The notes beneath the pieces are model-generated. The model was not told where the DNA came from. It worked only from the letters and a program-made list of their open reading frames with translations, and did no database searches. The translations under genes were made by a program, and so were the position numbers. Positions 8,507-17,349 of a stretch of DNA of 26,014 bases are shown here, piece by piece; positions within the stretch are counted from its first letter, which is position 1, and each line of letters opens with the position of its first letter. Source of the stretch: Fimenecus sp045579305 (GTDB taxonomy: Bacteria > Bacillota > Clostridia > Oscillospirales > Acutalibacteraceae); NCBI GenBank assembly GCA_045579305.1, contig JAZNLY010000109.1, positions 1-26,014 on the forward strand, read 5' to 3'.

Positions 8507-9679
8507 TTACATTTTTATAGGAGAAAATGTTCTTTCCACTGAACAAATTCGGGATTTATCAAGTGAAAGATTATAAATATCTGTTGATTTTTCTTCAAAA
8601 CTGAACACATATTTAGTTTTCTCATCTGCTTTTTCAATTTCAGAATATCTCACAATAAATGGTAATGAGCATTTTTTCACTAAATCTCCCATTACATCTG
8701 CACAATTTTTTTTGAAACCTAAAAGTCTGCAATACGGTACATCGATTTCTACATCTCCGATTGTGATATCAAATTGTCTACAAAGTACTGCACGTCTTAT
8801 CCTTGAATGTGTATATCTTTTGGTTTTTGATTTATCATATATATCACAAAGAAAATTACTTTCCTTTATAGCATCGTCAATTCTGTTTTCAAGGCCTTCT
8901 GCCATATTTGCAATGTTTTCAGGCTTTTTATATAAATTTGAGCGTAACATCGTCAAAGCAACTGTATTGTATTTTACATTTGATATAAATTTTCCATTTG
9001 AAATGCAATCACTATATAAATTTTGAACATTATCCGGAATATAGTTATCAAATGAAAGAGATTCATTGATTAGCTTTCGTATATGCGTTGCTGATGCAAA
9101 GTTTTCAACTGCAAAATCATCATTATAACCAGCACCAATTCGATTAACACAAACTGGGGAAATATTTGAATTCAGTTTTCTTAATGCTTTAATGTATTCT
9201 ACAGCAAGAATATTGTTGGGCAAGGAAATGTTAAGTTTTTCATTATAATCGCACAATGCTGACTGACGTGCAGAAGGATAACTCTGACCTTTATCAAGAT
9301 ATTCCTTTACTTTATCATCAAATTTTTTATCATTTAAGGCTGATACAATATCATTTATCTCATTAACAGATAAATTCTCTGTACCAAAGGCTATTTTATC
9401 ACAACCAAAGGAATCCAAAATTTTAACTGCGTTATATGCGAAACATTCTGCCGATGATGTAGCATATAAAAAAGGTAATTCAAGAACAATATCAGCACCA
9501 TTTAAGAGAGCTGCTTTAACCCTTTCCTCTTTAGGAAATACAGCAGGTTCTCCCCTTTGAACAAAATTTCCACTCATAACGCACACAACTACATCACCCT
9601 GATTTTTTACAGAGTCAATCAAAAACTTATGGCCATTATGAAATGGATTAAACTCACAAACTATTCCGATAACTGACAT
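8507..9679 (-). CDS. tmcAL: tRNA(Met) cytidine acetate ligase TmcAL (YlbM family)
   Basis: TmcAL uses acetate and ATP to acetylate the wobble cytidine of elongator tRNA(Met) (ac4C34), promoting accurate AUG reading. The 390-residue product opens with GIVCEFNPFHNGHKFLIDS, the HIGH-type nucleotidyltransferase motif (NPFHNGH, 11-17). It continues with VCVMSGNFVQRGEPAVFPK, then ADIVLELPFLYATSSAE, and a later RRAVLCRQFDI segment, all typical of YlbM. The ATG at 9679 has AAAGGTG 6 nt upstream; a GTG three codons earlier is a poor alternative. It is divergent from ackA. The shared link to acetate with AckA is notable but may be coincidence. Confidence 0.93.
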   Translation of the reverse strand: MSVIGIVCEFNPFHNGHKFLIDSVKNQGDVVVCVMSGNFVQRGEPAVFPKEERVKAALLNGADIVLELPFLYATSSAECFAYNAVKILDSFGCDKIAFGTENLSVNEINDIVSALNDKKFDDKVKEYLDKGQSYPSARQSALCDYNEKLNISLPNNILAVEYIKALRKLNSNISPVCVNRIGAGYNDDFAVENFASATHIRKLINESLSFDNYIPDNVQNLYSDCISNGKFISNVKYNTVALTMLRSNLYKKPENIANMAEGLENRIDDAIKESNFLCDIYDKSKTKRYTHSRIRRAVLCRQFDITIGDVEIDVPYCRLLGFKKNCADVMGDLVKKCSLPFIVRYSEIEKADEKTKYVFSFEEKSTDIYNLSLDKSRICSVERTFSPIKM

Positions 9680-9716
9680 AAAAAACACCTTTTAAAAAAT
9701 ATTGGTAAAAGAAATC

Positions 9717-9745
9717 TTGAAATTATGCAAATATAAGTATATAAT
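9717..9745 (+). promoter_or_regulatory. Probable sigma-A promoter of ackA
   Basis: TTGAAA (9717-9722) and a consensus TATAAT (9740-9745) are separated by the ideal 17 nt, about 45 bases before the ackA RBS. The strength of the match suits a highly expressed fermentation gene. Confidence 0.75.
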
Positions 9746-9769
9746 AATACAGGATTAAAATTACTTCAA
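9741..9769 (-). promoter_or_regulatory. Probable promoter of tmcAL, sharing its -10 position with the ackA promoter
   Basis: On the minus strand, TTGAAG (9769-9764) and TATTAT (9746-9741) are separated by 17 nt. The -10 box lies on the same bases as the ackA -10 on the other strand, giving a nearly symmetric bidirectional promoter. Confidence 0.5.
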
Positions 9770-9797
9770 GAAAAATTTATAAATGGAGATGTTAAAA

Positions 9798-11006
9798 ATG
9801 AAAGTTCTTGTTATTAACGCAGGTAGTTCATCACTTAAATATCAGCTTATTGATATGGCTGACGAAAGTGTAATCGCAAAAGGTATTTGCGAAAGAGTTG
9901 GCACACCAGAGGCTTGTATCAGCTTTAAAACGCCTGACGGACAAAAAATCGAATACAATGCTCCAATGAGCAATCATACTGAAGCATTTGCTGCTGTTAA
10001 ACATGCACTTACTGAAGGTGAATACAAGGTTCTTGACAACATCAGTGAAATTACAGCAGTTGGTCACCGAGTTGTTCAGGGTGGTTCACTTTTCAATAAG
10101 AGTGTTCTTATCAATGATGAAGTAATCGCAGGTATTGAAAGTCTTAACGACCTTGCACCACTTCACAATCCAGCAAACATTATGGGCATCAATGCAAGTA
10201 TTGAACTCTTCGGCAAAAATGTTCCTCAGGTAGCTGTTTTTGACAATGCATTCCACAGCACAATGCCTGCTGAAGCATACACATTTGCTATTCCAAACGA
10301 ACTCACAAAGAAACACTCAATCCGTCGTTATGGTTTCCACGGTACATCACATAAATTCGTTAGCGCAAGATGTGCTGAAGTTATGGGTAAAGATATAAAA
10401 GACCTTAAGATTGTTACTTGTCATCTTGGTAATGGCTCATCAATCACTGCAGTTAACGGCGGTAAGGTTGTTGATACAACAATGGGACTTACTCCACTTG
10501 ATGGTCTTGCAATGGGTACACGTTGTGGTGCTATCGACCCTTCTGTTGTTCTTTTTATTATGGAAAAAGAAAATCTTTCAATAAAAGAAATGGATACACT
10601 TCTTAACAAAAAATCTGGTCTTCTTGGTGTTTCAGGTCTTTCTTCTGACGACAGAGACCTTAAAGCTGCTGCAGCTGAAGGAAATGAACAATGCCTTATC
10701 GCAAGAAACATTCTTGCATACCAGATTAAGAAATACATCGGTGCTTTCGCTGCCGCTATGAATGGTATTGATGCTATCGTATTTACAGGTGGTATCGGTG
10801 AAAATGCTGACGATATCCGTGATAAGGTTTGTAACGAACTTTCATTCCTTGGAATTGAAATCAATAACGAAATAGGAAAGACTCTTGTTAAGGGTAAAGA
10901 AGGCGAACTTTCAACAGAAAACTCAAAAGTAAAAGTTTACGTTCTTCCTACTAACGAAGAACTTGCAATTGCAAGAGATACAAGAGATATTGTAAACGCT
11001 CTTTAA
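9798..11006 (+). CDS. ackA: Acetate kinase
   Basis: Acetate kinase interconverts acetyl phosphate + ADP and acetate + ATP, the main substrate-level phosphorylation step of acetate fermentation. The 402-residue protein carries VINAGSSSLKYQL (N7 region), VGHRVVQGG, FDNAFHSTMPAEAYTFAIP, YGFHGTSHKFV, CHLGNGSSI, MGTRCGAIDP and FTGGIGENAD, covering the ASKHA phosphate and nucleotide motifs. The ATG at 9798 has GGAG 9 nt upstream; an earlier in-frame ATG at 9783 overlaps that RBS and is less likely. The usual partner pta is not adjacent. The gene is monocistronic: a strong promoter precedes it and a terminator follows 20 bases after the stop. Confidence 0.98.
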   Translation: MKVLVINAGSSSLKYQLIDMADESVIAKGICERVGTPEACISFKTPDGQKIEYNAPMSNHTEAFAAVKHALTEGEYKVLDNISEITAVGHRVVQGGSLFNKSVLINDEVIAGIESLNDLAPLHNPANIMGINASIELFGKNVPQVAVFDNAFHSTMPAEAYTFAIPNELTKKHSIRRYGFHGTSHKFVSARCAEVMGKDIKDLKIVTCHLGNGSSITAVNGGKVVDTTMGLTPLDGLAMGTRCGAIDPSVVLFIMEKENLSIKEMDTLLNKKSGLLGVSGLSSDDRDLKAAAAEGNEQCLIARNILAYQIKKYIGAFAAAMNGIDAIVFTGGIGENADDIRDKVCNELSFLGIEINNEIGKTLVKGKEGELSTENSKVKVYVLPTNEELAIARDTRDIVNAL

Positions 11007-11026
11007 TTTATAATTACCAAAAAATT

Positions 11027-11056
11027 AAGCCACTCAAATGAGTGGCTTTTTATTTT
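11027..11056. terminator. Bidirectional rho-independent terminator between ackA and the GH18 gene
   Basis: A perfect 9-bp stem (AAGCCACTC, 11027-11035, with 11040-11048) has an AAAT loop. TTTATTTT follows on the plus strand. On the minus strand the stem is followed by AATTTTTTGG. It can end both the ackA transcript and the convergent GDPD-GH20-Na/Pi-GH18 operon. Confidence 0.88.
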
Positions 11057-11067
11057 GTATGTATTAT

Positions 11068-12462
11068 TTAGTTTCTTGAACCTAGAGAAGACTGGATTGC
11101 TTTAAAAAGAGATAAATCACTTTCATAATGTACATCACAAGTGTAGTGCCATACCATTACACCACCAAGACCATAGTCATTGGCAAAGGCTGTTTTATCC
11201 TTAATCATCTGGACACCATTGAAGCTTGTCAAAAGCTCGTCACCATAAGTTCCACCATTAAGGTATGATTTATTCACGAAATTTTCAAATGGACTTGTAA
11301 TGTCAGGCGCTATCTGAGCATATGATGGCCAGGCTTCTTCACCACCATGAGTTCTGCCATAAAAAGGCAGACCTAAATCACATTTTGACAAATCGTATCC
11401 TCTTTTTTCAAAATCCTCGATTGCGATTGCGCCACCAACAGTAGCGAATTCTGCGTGTCTGTTAATTTCTGTCATGTTATCATATGACATTATCTCAACT
11501 CTATCCAAAACCTGAATGGCAGCCCATGATATATTGGAACTCCAATGGGAAAAGGCTGCACCAAGGATATAATCGTCCATATATTTATCAAGTTCCACAA
11601 GAAAGTTTGAATAATCATTTATGCTTTTCAGCTTATGAGGATATTCATAGTCAAAGAATAAGCCATCGAAATCATAGGTTTCTAACAGATTGAGAAAATT
11701 TTCAATAAGTATATCACCATTATCAGTAAATGCCTGACTGTGAAGTTTTTCCTTATCATCAGAATTAGCACCATCAGGACCTAATACATTACAATGAATT
11801 TTAATATCAGGATTTGCTTTTCTGATGTCTTCAATAATATCTCTGAAAACCTTGTCACCACTTACTTCCACACCGTTGATATTCAGGTCTTGAAGATATA
11901 CATTACCATTTTCGTCAAATCTAGCAACACCAAACAGAATAATATCAGTTATTATGTTTATTTTCGAGATTTCAAAATTATTACCATAAAACCATTGACA
12001 CACAAGATATGATGTTACACGGAAATCTTCCTTTTTATTCTCACTAACATTGAGAATATCTACATTCTTAATCTTATATTTGTTATCTATAGAAGAATGA
12101 ATAGTTATCCTCACTGTATCAGTTATTGTTTCATCCAAGGCACAATAACGATATTCCCCTATTCTTTCCTGCTCATAAATCTTTTGAAACTGACCGTTTT
12201 TATCCTTGATTGAAATAGAAAAACTTGTAATATTATTATTCTTCTCTTTCAAAACAACTGTGTCAAATTGAACATAATCATCAAAGACAATATCAAAATA
12301 ATTGTTGTCTGAATCTGTATTTCCTTTCAAGTTTCCTACTATTTCACCTTGAGAAATAATACTGAATTCTTTTTCAACAGATTCGTTATTCAATCCAGTA
12401 TAGAATAATGATGTCATTAAAGTGATGACAGTCATAAAAATCGAAACAATGCTCTTAATCAT
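11068..12462 (-). CDS. Secreted GH18 glycoside hydrolase with N-terminal discoidin-like domain
   Basis: The 464-residue product begins with a signal peptide or anchor (MIKSIVSIFMTVITLMTSLF). Residues ~35-140 form a beta-rich region resembling an F5/8-type (CBM32-like) module. Residues ~148-460 form a GH18 barrel. The catalytic signature is FDGLFFDYE, with D266, D271 and the proton donor E273. Later family marks are VEIMSYDNM, DLGLPFYGRTHGG and GGVMVWHY. GH18 enzymes cleave beta-1,4-linked GlcNAc polymers (chitin, N-glycan core, peptidoglycan); the exact substrate is not readable. The RBS AGAGGTG lies in the end of the upstream Na/Pi gene, 3 bases away. It shares an operon with a cytoplasmic GH20 enzyme, consistent with extracellular cleavage and intracellular finishing of GlcNAc glycans. 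Confidence 0.87.
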   Translation of the reverse strand: MIKSIVSIFMTVITLMTSLFYTGLNNESVEKEFSIISQGEIVGNLKGNTDSDNNYFDIVFDDYVQFDTVVLKEKNNNITSFSISIKDKNGQFQKIYEQERIGEYRYCALDETITDTVRITIHSSIDNKYKIKNVDILNVSENKKEDFRVTSYLVCQWFYGNNFEISKINIITDIILFGVARFDENGNVYLQDLNINGVEVSGDKVFRDIIEDIRKANPDIKIHCNVLGPDGANSDDKEKLHSQAFTDNGDILIENFLNLLETYDFDGLFFDYEYPHKLKSINDYSNFLVELDKYMDDYILGAAFSHWSSNISWAAIQVLDRVEIMSYDNMTEINRHAEFATVGGAIAIEDFEKRGYDLSKCDLGLPFYGRTHGGEEAWPSYAQIAPDITSPFENFVNKSYLNGGTYGDELLTSFNGVQMIKDKTAFANDYGLGGVMVWHYTCDVHYESDLSLFKAIQSSLGSRN

Positions 12463-12465
12463 GTT

Positions 12466-14137
12466 TTATTCACCTCTTGAGTATGACTTCAAAAGTGTTT
12501 CATCAACACCAGCTCTGTTCTCCGGTTTCTTGCTAACTGAGAAAGCAATATTCTTTGCATGGTCGCCAACACGCTCAAAATCAATAAGAGTATTGACAAA
12601 CATCATTCCTGCACGAGTTTCACAGTGTTCTTCATTAAGTCTGCGAAGATGTGCATTCTGATATTTCTCTTTAAGATTATCTGAAACAGTTTCCAGTGTT
12701 TCAATATGTTTTGCTTCGTCAAAAGTAAGTTCTTGCTTTTCAAATGATTCAATAGAGGAATCAAGAAGCTCAATGACACACTTTCTCATTGTTTCAAGTT
12801 CTGCAACAGCTTCATCGGATATAGCAAGTTTTTCGTTATTACGAACAACCATTGCTTCACTAAGGTTTACAGCATGGTCACCTATGCGTTCAATGTCATT
12901 TACAACATGGAAAAGACGACCGATGTACTTTGCATCAGAATAGTCTAAATCAAGGGCATTGATTTTAACAAGATGTCTTGTAATTCCGTGGTTAAGGAAG
13001 TTAATTACCTCTTCAACCGATTCAGTCTTTTCAACCTTGGAGGCATCATTTTCAATCAATGCCTTAGCTGCTCTATCAAAGTTATCCTTTGCGAGATGTG
13101 CCATTCTCACAACCTCTTTACCAATCTGTTCAACTGCAACAGGTGGAGTAGCAAGAAGCTTTTCGTCATAGAATTTGAATTCGAGCTTTGAATCCTCAGG
13201 CTCTTTATCACGGACAAGAAGACAAGAAAGCTTGATAAGACCATTTGCAAATGGGAAAAGAACAATAGTATTAACAACATTAAATATAATATGTGCTGCT
13301 GAAATCTGTACTGAAACATTATCGCTTATACTTTCAAGAAGTGTTGTATAAGGTGTGAATACAGTAATAAATAAGAAAATAATTGTACCGATAACATTAA
13401 AAGAAAGATGCATTACTGCTGTTCTCTTTGAGTTTGTTTTTGTACCGGCACATGAAAGTAGAGCAGTAACACAAGTACCAATATTCTGTCCCAAAAGAAT
13501 ATATACAGCAAATTCAATAGGAACAAGTCCCTGAACTGCAAGTGCCTGTAAAATACCGATACTTGCTGATGAGCTCTGAATAATTGCAGTAAGAACAAGA
13601 CCGATAAGAACACCAACGAAAGGATTGCTGAAGTTTGTCATAAAATATTTGAAAACTTCCAATTCACCCAATGGTTCCATACCATATACCATTAATTCCA
13701 TACCGACAAAAAACATACCAAAGCCTGCAATTGTTTGTCCGACATGCTTTATAATGTCTTTTTTTACAAAAAGCATTGCAAAAACACCAAGAAGTAACGC
13801 AACAGGAGCAATAATGCCTAAATCCATTGCAATAAGTACGCTGGTTACAGTTGTACCAATGTTGGCACCCATAATAACACCAATAGCCTGCGCAAGGCTC
13901 ATAAGTCCTGCATTAACGAAACCAACTACCATAACAGTAGTTGCTGACGAACTCTGAATAAGCGCAGTTACGAGTGCACCCATAATAACAGCTAAAAATC
14001 TGTTTTTAGTAAGAGCACCAAGGATTTTTTTCATTTTAGAACCAGCGGTATATTCCAAGACCTTGTCCCATAGCATCAATGCCATAAAGGAACAATCCTA
14101 TGCCTGTACAGAAAGCAAGTATACGCATTATATCCAT
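12466..14137 (-). CDS. Na+/phosphate symporter with C-terminal PhoU domain; 5' end is frameshifted in this sequence
   Basis: The protein belongs to the NptA/Na-Pi cotransporter II family. The two inverted-repeat signatures IQSSSATT and IIQSSSASI and a PhoU-like helical domain (MAHLAKDNFDRA, later NDIERIGDHAVNLSEA) are clear. The uninterrupted frame starts only at an ATG at 14085 and lacks the usual first membrane segment. That segment is present in another frame: from ATG 14137 the codons give MDIMRILAFCTGIGLFLYG then IDAMGQGL before hitting TAA at 14036. Removing one G near 14056 (CTTGGAATA) joins GQGL to EYTAGSKMKK, exactly as expected for the family. So this is either a sequencing error, a recent mutation or a +1 frameshift. 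The true start lies 4 bases after the GH20 stop. Confidence 0.85.
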
Positions 14138-14141
14138 ATCG

Positions 14142-15734
14142 CTATTTTCCCTGTTCTGTCATTTTTATTTCTTCATTCTTCTTATATTCAACACCCATGG
14201 TTCCAAGGTGATAAATCGAATGATTTCTTATACCAAACTTTTTCTTTTCTATTCTTGAATAATTGATATTCTTTGAACGCATATATGACTTAAAGAAATT
14301 AAGTCGTTTGTAAAAATCTTTATAGTTTTTCTTTTCATCTTCAGTCCAAGCCATTTCAGCAAAAGCAAAAATTCTTGGATAAACGGTAAATTGCCAAGCA
14401 CTTTCATTAACAATCCACTCTGCCCATGTTTCAAATTCAACACCAAGGACATTCTCCTCATTTATAAATCCGGATTTTACAATATTGTATTTGTAAACCT
14501 TTTTTAGCGGTGCTGTCGCATGTGACATATCAAAATATAGTGTTGGACATGGTGATACTATGTATTTTCTCTTAGCATTTTCACGTTTTACCCAGGCAGG
14601 AGTACGATAAATCCAATACTGACCAACAATACTGTTATCAGTATTCTCCCCTATTCCGTCATTCCACTCAATGGATGTTTTGCCGAGCTTTTTGAGCATT
14701 TCATTAACACGATTATTAAAATACCCTTGTAATTCAGAGCCTTTTTTGAAGCCAAGCTCATCCATTTTTTTCTTACATACAGGGCATTCTTTTTCCCACA
14801 GCTTATGACCCTTTGCTGCTTCGTCACCACCCATATGGAAGTACTTATATGGGAATAATTCTGCAACTTCTGTCAGGAGTTTTTCAACAAAATCATAAGT
14901 TTGTTCCTGTCCTGCGCAAAGCACATCCTTTGTAATACCATTCTTACAATAAACCTCATAAGTTTCTTTCATGCATGAAAGCTCAGGATATGCAGCAAGC
15001 ATCGCAACTGTATGTCCGGGTAAATCGATTTCAGGAATAATATCAATGCATAGATTTTTTGCATATTCTACAATTTCTCTTATTTCACTCTTTTTATAAT
15101 AATGGAAATATTCATCCCCGCCCATTTTTATTCCCGGAGTTTTGGCCATAGGACCATCTCCTCCAAGATATTCATATTTACGCTTACTACTGATTTCGTT
15201 GAGTAATGGAAAAACTTCGCTTTCTATTCTGTAACCCTGGTCATCACTTAAATGCCAATGAAAAATATTGAGTTTCAGCATCGCCATTTCATCCAATGCA
15301 CGTTTAACCGCATCAATACCAAAGAAGTGACGAACTTCATCCATCATTTCACCACGATATGAAAACTTAGGATAATCATTGATATATGCACAATTTAGAA
15401 CAGCAACACCACTTGTTGTTTTTGCTTGCATTATCATTATTTTAAGAGTGACAGCACCATAGAAAGCACCGTTTTCATCTGAAGCAGAAATTGTGATACC
15501 ATCAGGTTTAATATTCAATTTATAGCCCTCGGGCTTGATTGAAGAATCCTTATTGAATATAATAGAACCATTTTTTGCATCCTTTTTAGTTTTAAGGAAA
15601 TTAGAAATATATTTCCCCGCTTTCATAAATTCAGGAACACATAAAACCTCAGTTTCAGATGTAACTGTACATGTGCCATCAAGAACATCATATCTCTGGG
15701 GTTTCGGAATAATACTATATTTGAGTGCACTCAT
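14142..15734 (-). CDS. GH20 beta-N-acetylhexosaminidase, probably cytoplasmic
   Basis: The 530-residue enzyme should remove terminal beta-linked GlcNAc or GalNAc by substrate-assisted catalysis. The N-terminal GH20b-like domain (about 1-118) precedes the barrel. Catalytic residues are D304 and E305 in FHMGGDEA, and other marks are KLNIFHWHLSDDQGYRIE (154-171), IPEIDLPGHT and IEWNDG. No signal peptide is visible. The ATG at 15734 has GGAGG 7 nt upstream and overlaps the GDPD stop as ATGA; an upstream extension of the frame lies inside the GDPD gene. With the secreted GH18 two genes downstream it could form a small chito- or N-glycan-degrading set. Exact specificity is unknown. Confidence 0.93.
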   Translation of the reverse strand: MSALKYSIIPKPQRYDVLDGTCTVTSETEVLCVPEFMKAGKYISNFLKTKKDAKNGSIIFNKDSSIKPEGYKLNIKPDGITISASDENGAFYGAVTLKIMIMQAKTTSGVAVLNCAYINDYPKFSYRGEMMDEVRHFFGIDAVKRALDEMAMLKLNIFHWHLSDDQGYRIESEVFPLLNEISSKRKYEYLGGDGPMAKTPGIKMGGDEYFHYYKKSEIREIVEYAKNLCIDIIPEIDLPGHTVAMLAAYPELSCMKETYEVYCKNGITKDVLCAGQEQTYDFVEKLLTEVAELFPYKYFHMGGDEAAKGHKLWEKECPVCKKKMDELGFKKGSELQGYFNNRVNEMLKKLGKTSIEWNDGIGENTDNSIVGQYWIYRTPAWVKRENAKRKYIVSPCPTLYFDMSHATAPLKKVYKYNIVKSGFINEENVLGVEFETWAEWIVNESAWQFTVYPRIFAFAEMAWTEDEKKNYKDFYKRLNFFKSYMRSKNINYSRIEKKKFGIRNHSIYHLGTMGVEYKKNEEIKMTEQGK

Positions 15735-16474
15735 TTCATTTCCTCCAAAACTTTTAAACAATAGTCGGGTACATCAGATATTAAGGCATCGCATCCCCAA
15801 TTAACAAATCTTATTATTTCTTCTTCCTTATTTACTGTCCAGGGGTTTACAGCTATACCTAATTGGTGAAGGTCAATAACTTCTTGTTGTGTTATTAACT
15901 TTCTGTGTGGATGTGCCGCGTCAGCATTTAACTGTTTACAATATTTTGCAACACCAAATGACATAATTTCACGACCAAATTCATCATCCTCATACAAAAG
16001 TCCGGTTTTAACATTTTTATCAATTTGTTTAACAAGTCTGATACATTCAGGGTCAAAACATGAAACAATTGAATTTTCAACAATGCCATATTCATGGATT
16101 GTTTCCACAACTTTTTTGACAAGGTCGCAATCTTTCTGTGGTGGCTTGATTTCAATATTGATTAATTTCATAGTTTTAGTCAAATCAAGTAATTCAGTAA
16201 GTGTCGGCAATGAAACACCCTTAAACTCATCACTGAAATATGAACCAAAATCATAGCCTTTTAGTTGAGCAAGTGTCAATTCATCAATTCTGCCCATACC
16301 ATCTGATGTTTCATCAATAGTATAATTATGACAGATAACTATATGTCCATCTGACGACAAGTGTACATCAGTCTCCAACCCATCCGCATTGAAATCGATA
16401 GCTTTCCGGAAAGCAGGAAGAGTGTTCTGTGGCGCAACTTTATTGGCACCTCTATGGGCTAAAACGAGTGGCAT
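15731..16474 (-). CDS. Glycerophosphodiester phosphodiesterase (GDPD)
   Basis: GDPD enzymes hydrolyse glycerophosphodiesters, the deacylated phospholipid headgroups, to glycerol 3-phosphate and an alcohol. The 247-residue protein has the general acid/base pair H7 (AHRGA) and H49 (VICHN). It also has the metal ligands E34 and D36 (GLETDVH) and E133-type IEIKPP. The usual APENT appears as APQNT here, a change next to but not in the known metal site. No signal peptide is seen, so it is probably cytoplasmic. AAGGAGGT lies 6 nt before the ATG. It is first in an operon with GH20, a Na/phosphate symporter and GH18; a phosphate or glycan scavenging theme is plausible. Confidence 0.93.
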   Translation of the reverse strand: MPLVLAHRGANKVAPQNTLPAFRKAIDFNADGLETDVHLSSDGHIVICHNYTIDETSDGMGRIDELTLAQLKGYDFGSYFSDEFKGVSLPTLTELLDLTKTMKLINIEIKPPQKDCDLVKKVVETIHEYGIVENSIVSCFDPECIRLVKQIDKNVKTGLLYEDDEFGREIMSFGVAKYCKQLNADAAHPHRKLITQQEVIDLHQLGIAVNPWTVNKEEEIIRFVNWGCDALISDVPDYCLKVLEEMK

Positions 16475-16523
16475 ATAAATACCTCCTTGGTAAATATGAA
16501 AAAGTCAAATTTCTACAAGTAAT

Positions 16524-16553
16524 ATTTTACCAAAGAGGATTATTGTTTGTAAA
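16524..16553 (-). promoter_or_regulatory. Probable promoter of the GDPD-GH20-Na/Pi-GH18 operon
   Basis: TTTACA (16553-16548) and TAAAAT (16529-16524) are separated by 18 nt, about 50 bases ahead of the GDPD start. Both boxes deviate slightly from consensus. No pho-box-like direct repeats were recognised. Confidence 0.4.
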
Positions 16554-16556
16554 GAT

Positions 16557-17165
16557 TTATTTGTATTTTTTTATTAAGTCTTCGTAAATTTCTACCAATT
16601 TAAATTTGAATTTATATCTTGTTCCATTTTTCACAATATCATTTTCCTGAGAACTGAGTACATCTTTAATTTCACATTCAGAATCGGCTACAGGCAAGCA
16701 CATGGGCGGAAACATAACACACCACCAATTCTTCCCTTTACCCTCGCCTATTATTACTTTCACCGCCGTATAATATCCCGCAGGAAGAGTTATGGAATTT
16801 TCATAAATCCTTGTTTTAAAATAATCTTCCTGCACAGTAACATTAACATTATAATCATAACCTTCTTTTATCACAACAGATAACGCTGCTTTTTCTAAAT
16901 CGTCAATATAAGGAAGAATTTTTTCTTCTGCCTCATCTGAAGTTATTGAGCCATCAAAAAGCTCCTTACCTTTAGAAAGCACAGCATCACGGACTTTAAG
17001 TTTCAATTCCTGGTCTTCAGCTGAATCCGAATTAGCAATCACATGCATGCGAAGAACTTTGTTGCGTATACCTTCACATTCTGAAGAAAAAACACCTATA
17101 TTAAATAGGAAGCTCAAAACTAAACCTATAATAATCGACAACTCTATCTTTGTTGTTCTTTTCAT
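16557..17165 (-). CDS. spoIIR: Stage II sporulation protein R (SpoIIR)
   Basis: SpoIIR is the forespore-made signalling protein that crosses into the intermembrane space and triggers SpoIIGA to cleave pro-sigma-E in the mother cell. The 202-residue protein has an N-terminal membrane/signal segment (about 8-26). It also has the family signatures VLRMHVIANSDSAEDQ, KLKVRDAVL, then LPAGYYTAVKVIIGEGKG and NWWCVMFPPMCLP. The ATG at 17165 has AAGGAGTG 6 nt upstream; a longer open frame upstream runs through the noncoding RNA terminator and was rejected. It is the best marker here that the organism comes from a sporulating lineage. A forespore promoter would be expected in 17166-17213, but I could not identify one. 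Confidence 0.95.
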   Translation of the reverse strand: MKRTTKIELSIIIGLVLSFLFNIGVFSSECEGIRNKVLRMHVIANSDSAEDQELKLKVRDAVLSKGKELFDGSITSDEAEEKILPYIDDLEKAALSVVIKEGYDYNVNVTVQEDYFKTRIYENSITLPAGYYTAVKVIIGEGKGKNWWCVMFPPMCLPVADSECEIKDVLSSQENDIVKNGTRYKFKFKLVEIYEDLIKKYK

Positions 17166-17213
17166 TTGTATCACTCCTTGACAAGAGTGTTGGCTGATTT
17201 TTTTATATATAAA

Positions 17214-17237
17214 CAAAAAAACACGCAAAAGCGTGTT
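17214..17237 (-). terminator. Rho-independent terminator downstream of the 6S-like RNA
   Basis: On the minus strand, AACACGC-TTTT-GCGTGTT is a perfect 7-bp stem followed by a T-run. It lies upstream of spoIIR and downstream of the structured RNA. It therefore ends a minus-strand transcript that has no protein-coding gene immediately before it, which supports an RNA gene at 17318-17510. Confidence 0.85.
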
Positions 17238-17258
17238 CTGAACTTTAAAAGTATAAGT

Positions 17259-17349
17259 GCCCAACAAAGTCGAGCTAAAGCGTTTACGATTTACCAAAAT
17301 TAATTTTGCAGTATAAAAATACAGTTCCCCACAAAGTCGGTCTAAAGCG
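17259..17349 (-). repeat. Direct repeat of the 6S RNA 3' arm (copies at 17259-17282 and 17327-17349)
   Basis: Read on the minus strand, both copies match CGCTTTAG-NN-CGACTTTGT-N-GGG-N-ACT, about 23 of 27 bases identical, with starts offset by 67 bases. The upstream copy is the 3' closing strand of the 6S-like RNA. The downstream copy lies between it and the terminator, and could compete for pairing with the 5' arm or be a remnant of a partial tandem duplication. Confidence 0.7.

Noticed and set aside
10421..10864. 147-codon open frame on the minus strand inside ackA
   Set aside because: It is antisense to a clearly functional acetate kinase, has no RBS, and its Ser/Arg/Ile-rich content follows from the ackA codons.
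17166..17297. N-terminal extension of SpoIIR by 44 residues
   Set aside because: It would be translated through a rho-independent terminator, and AAGGAGTG marks the start at 17165.
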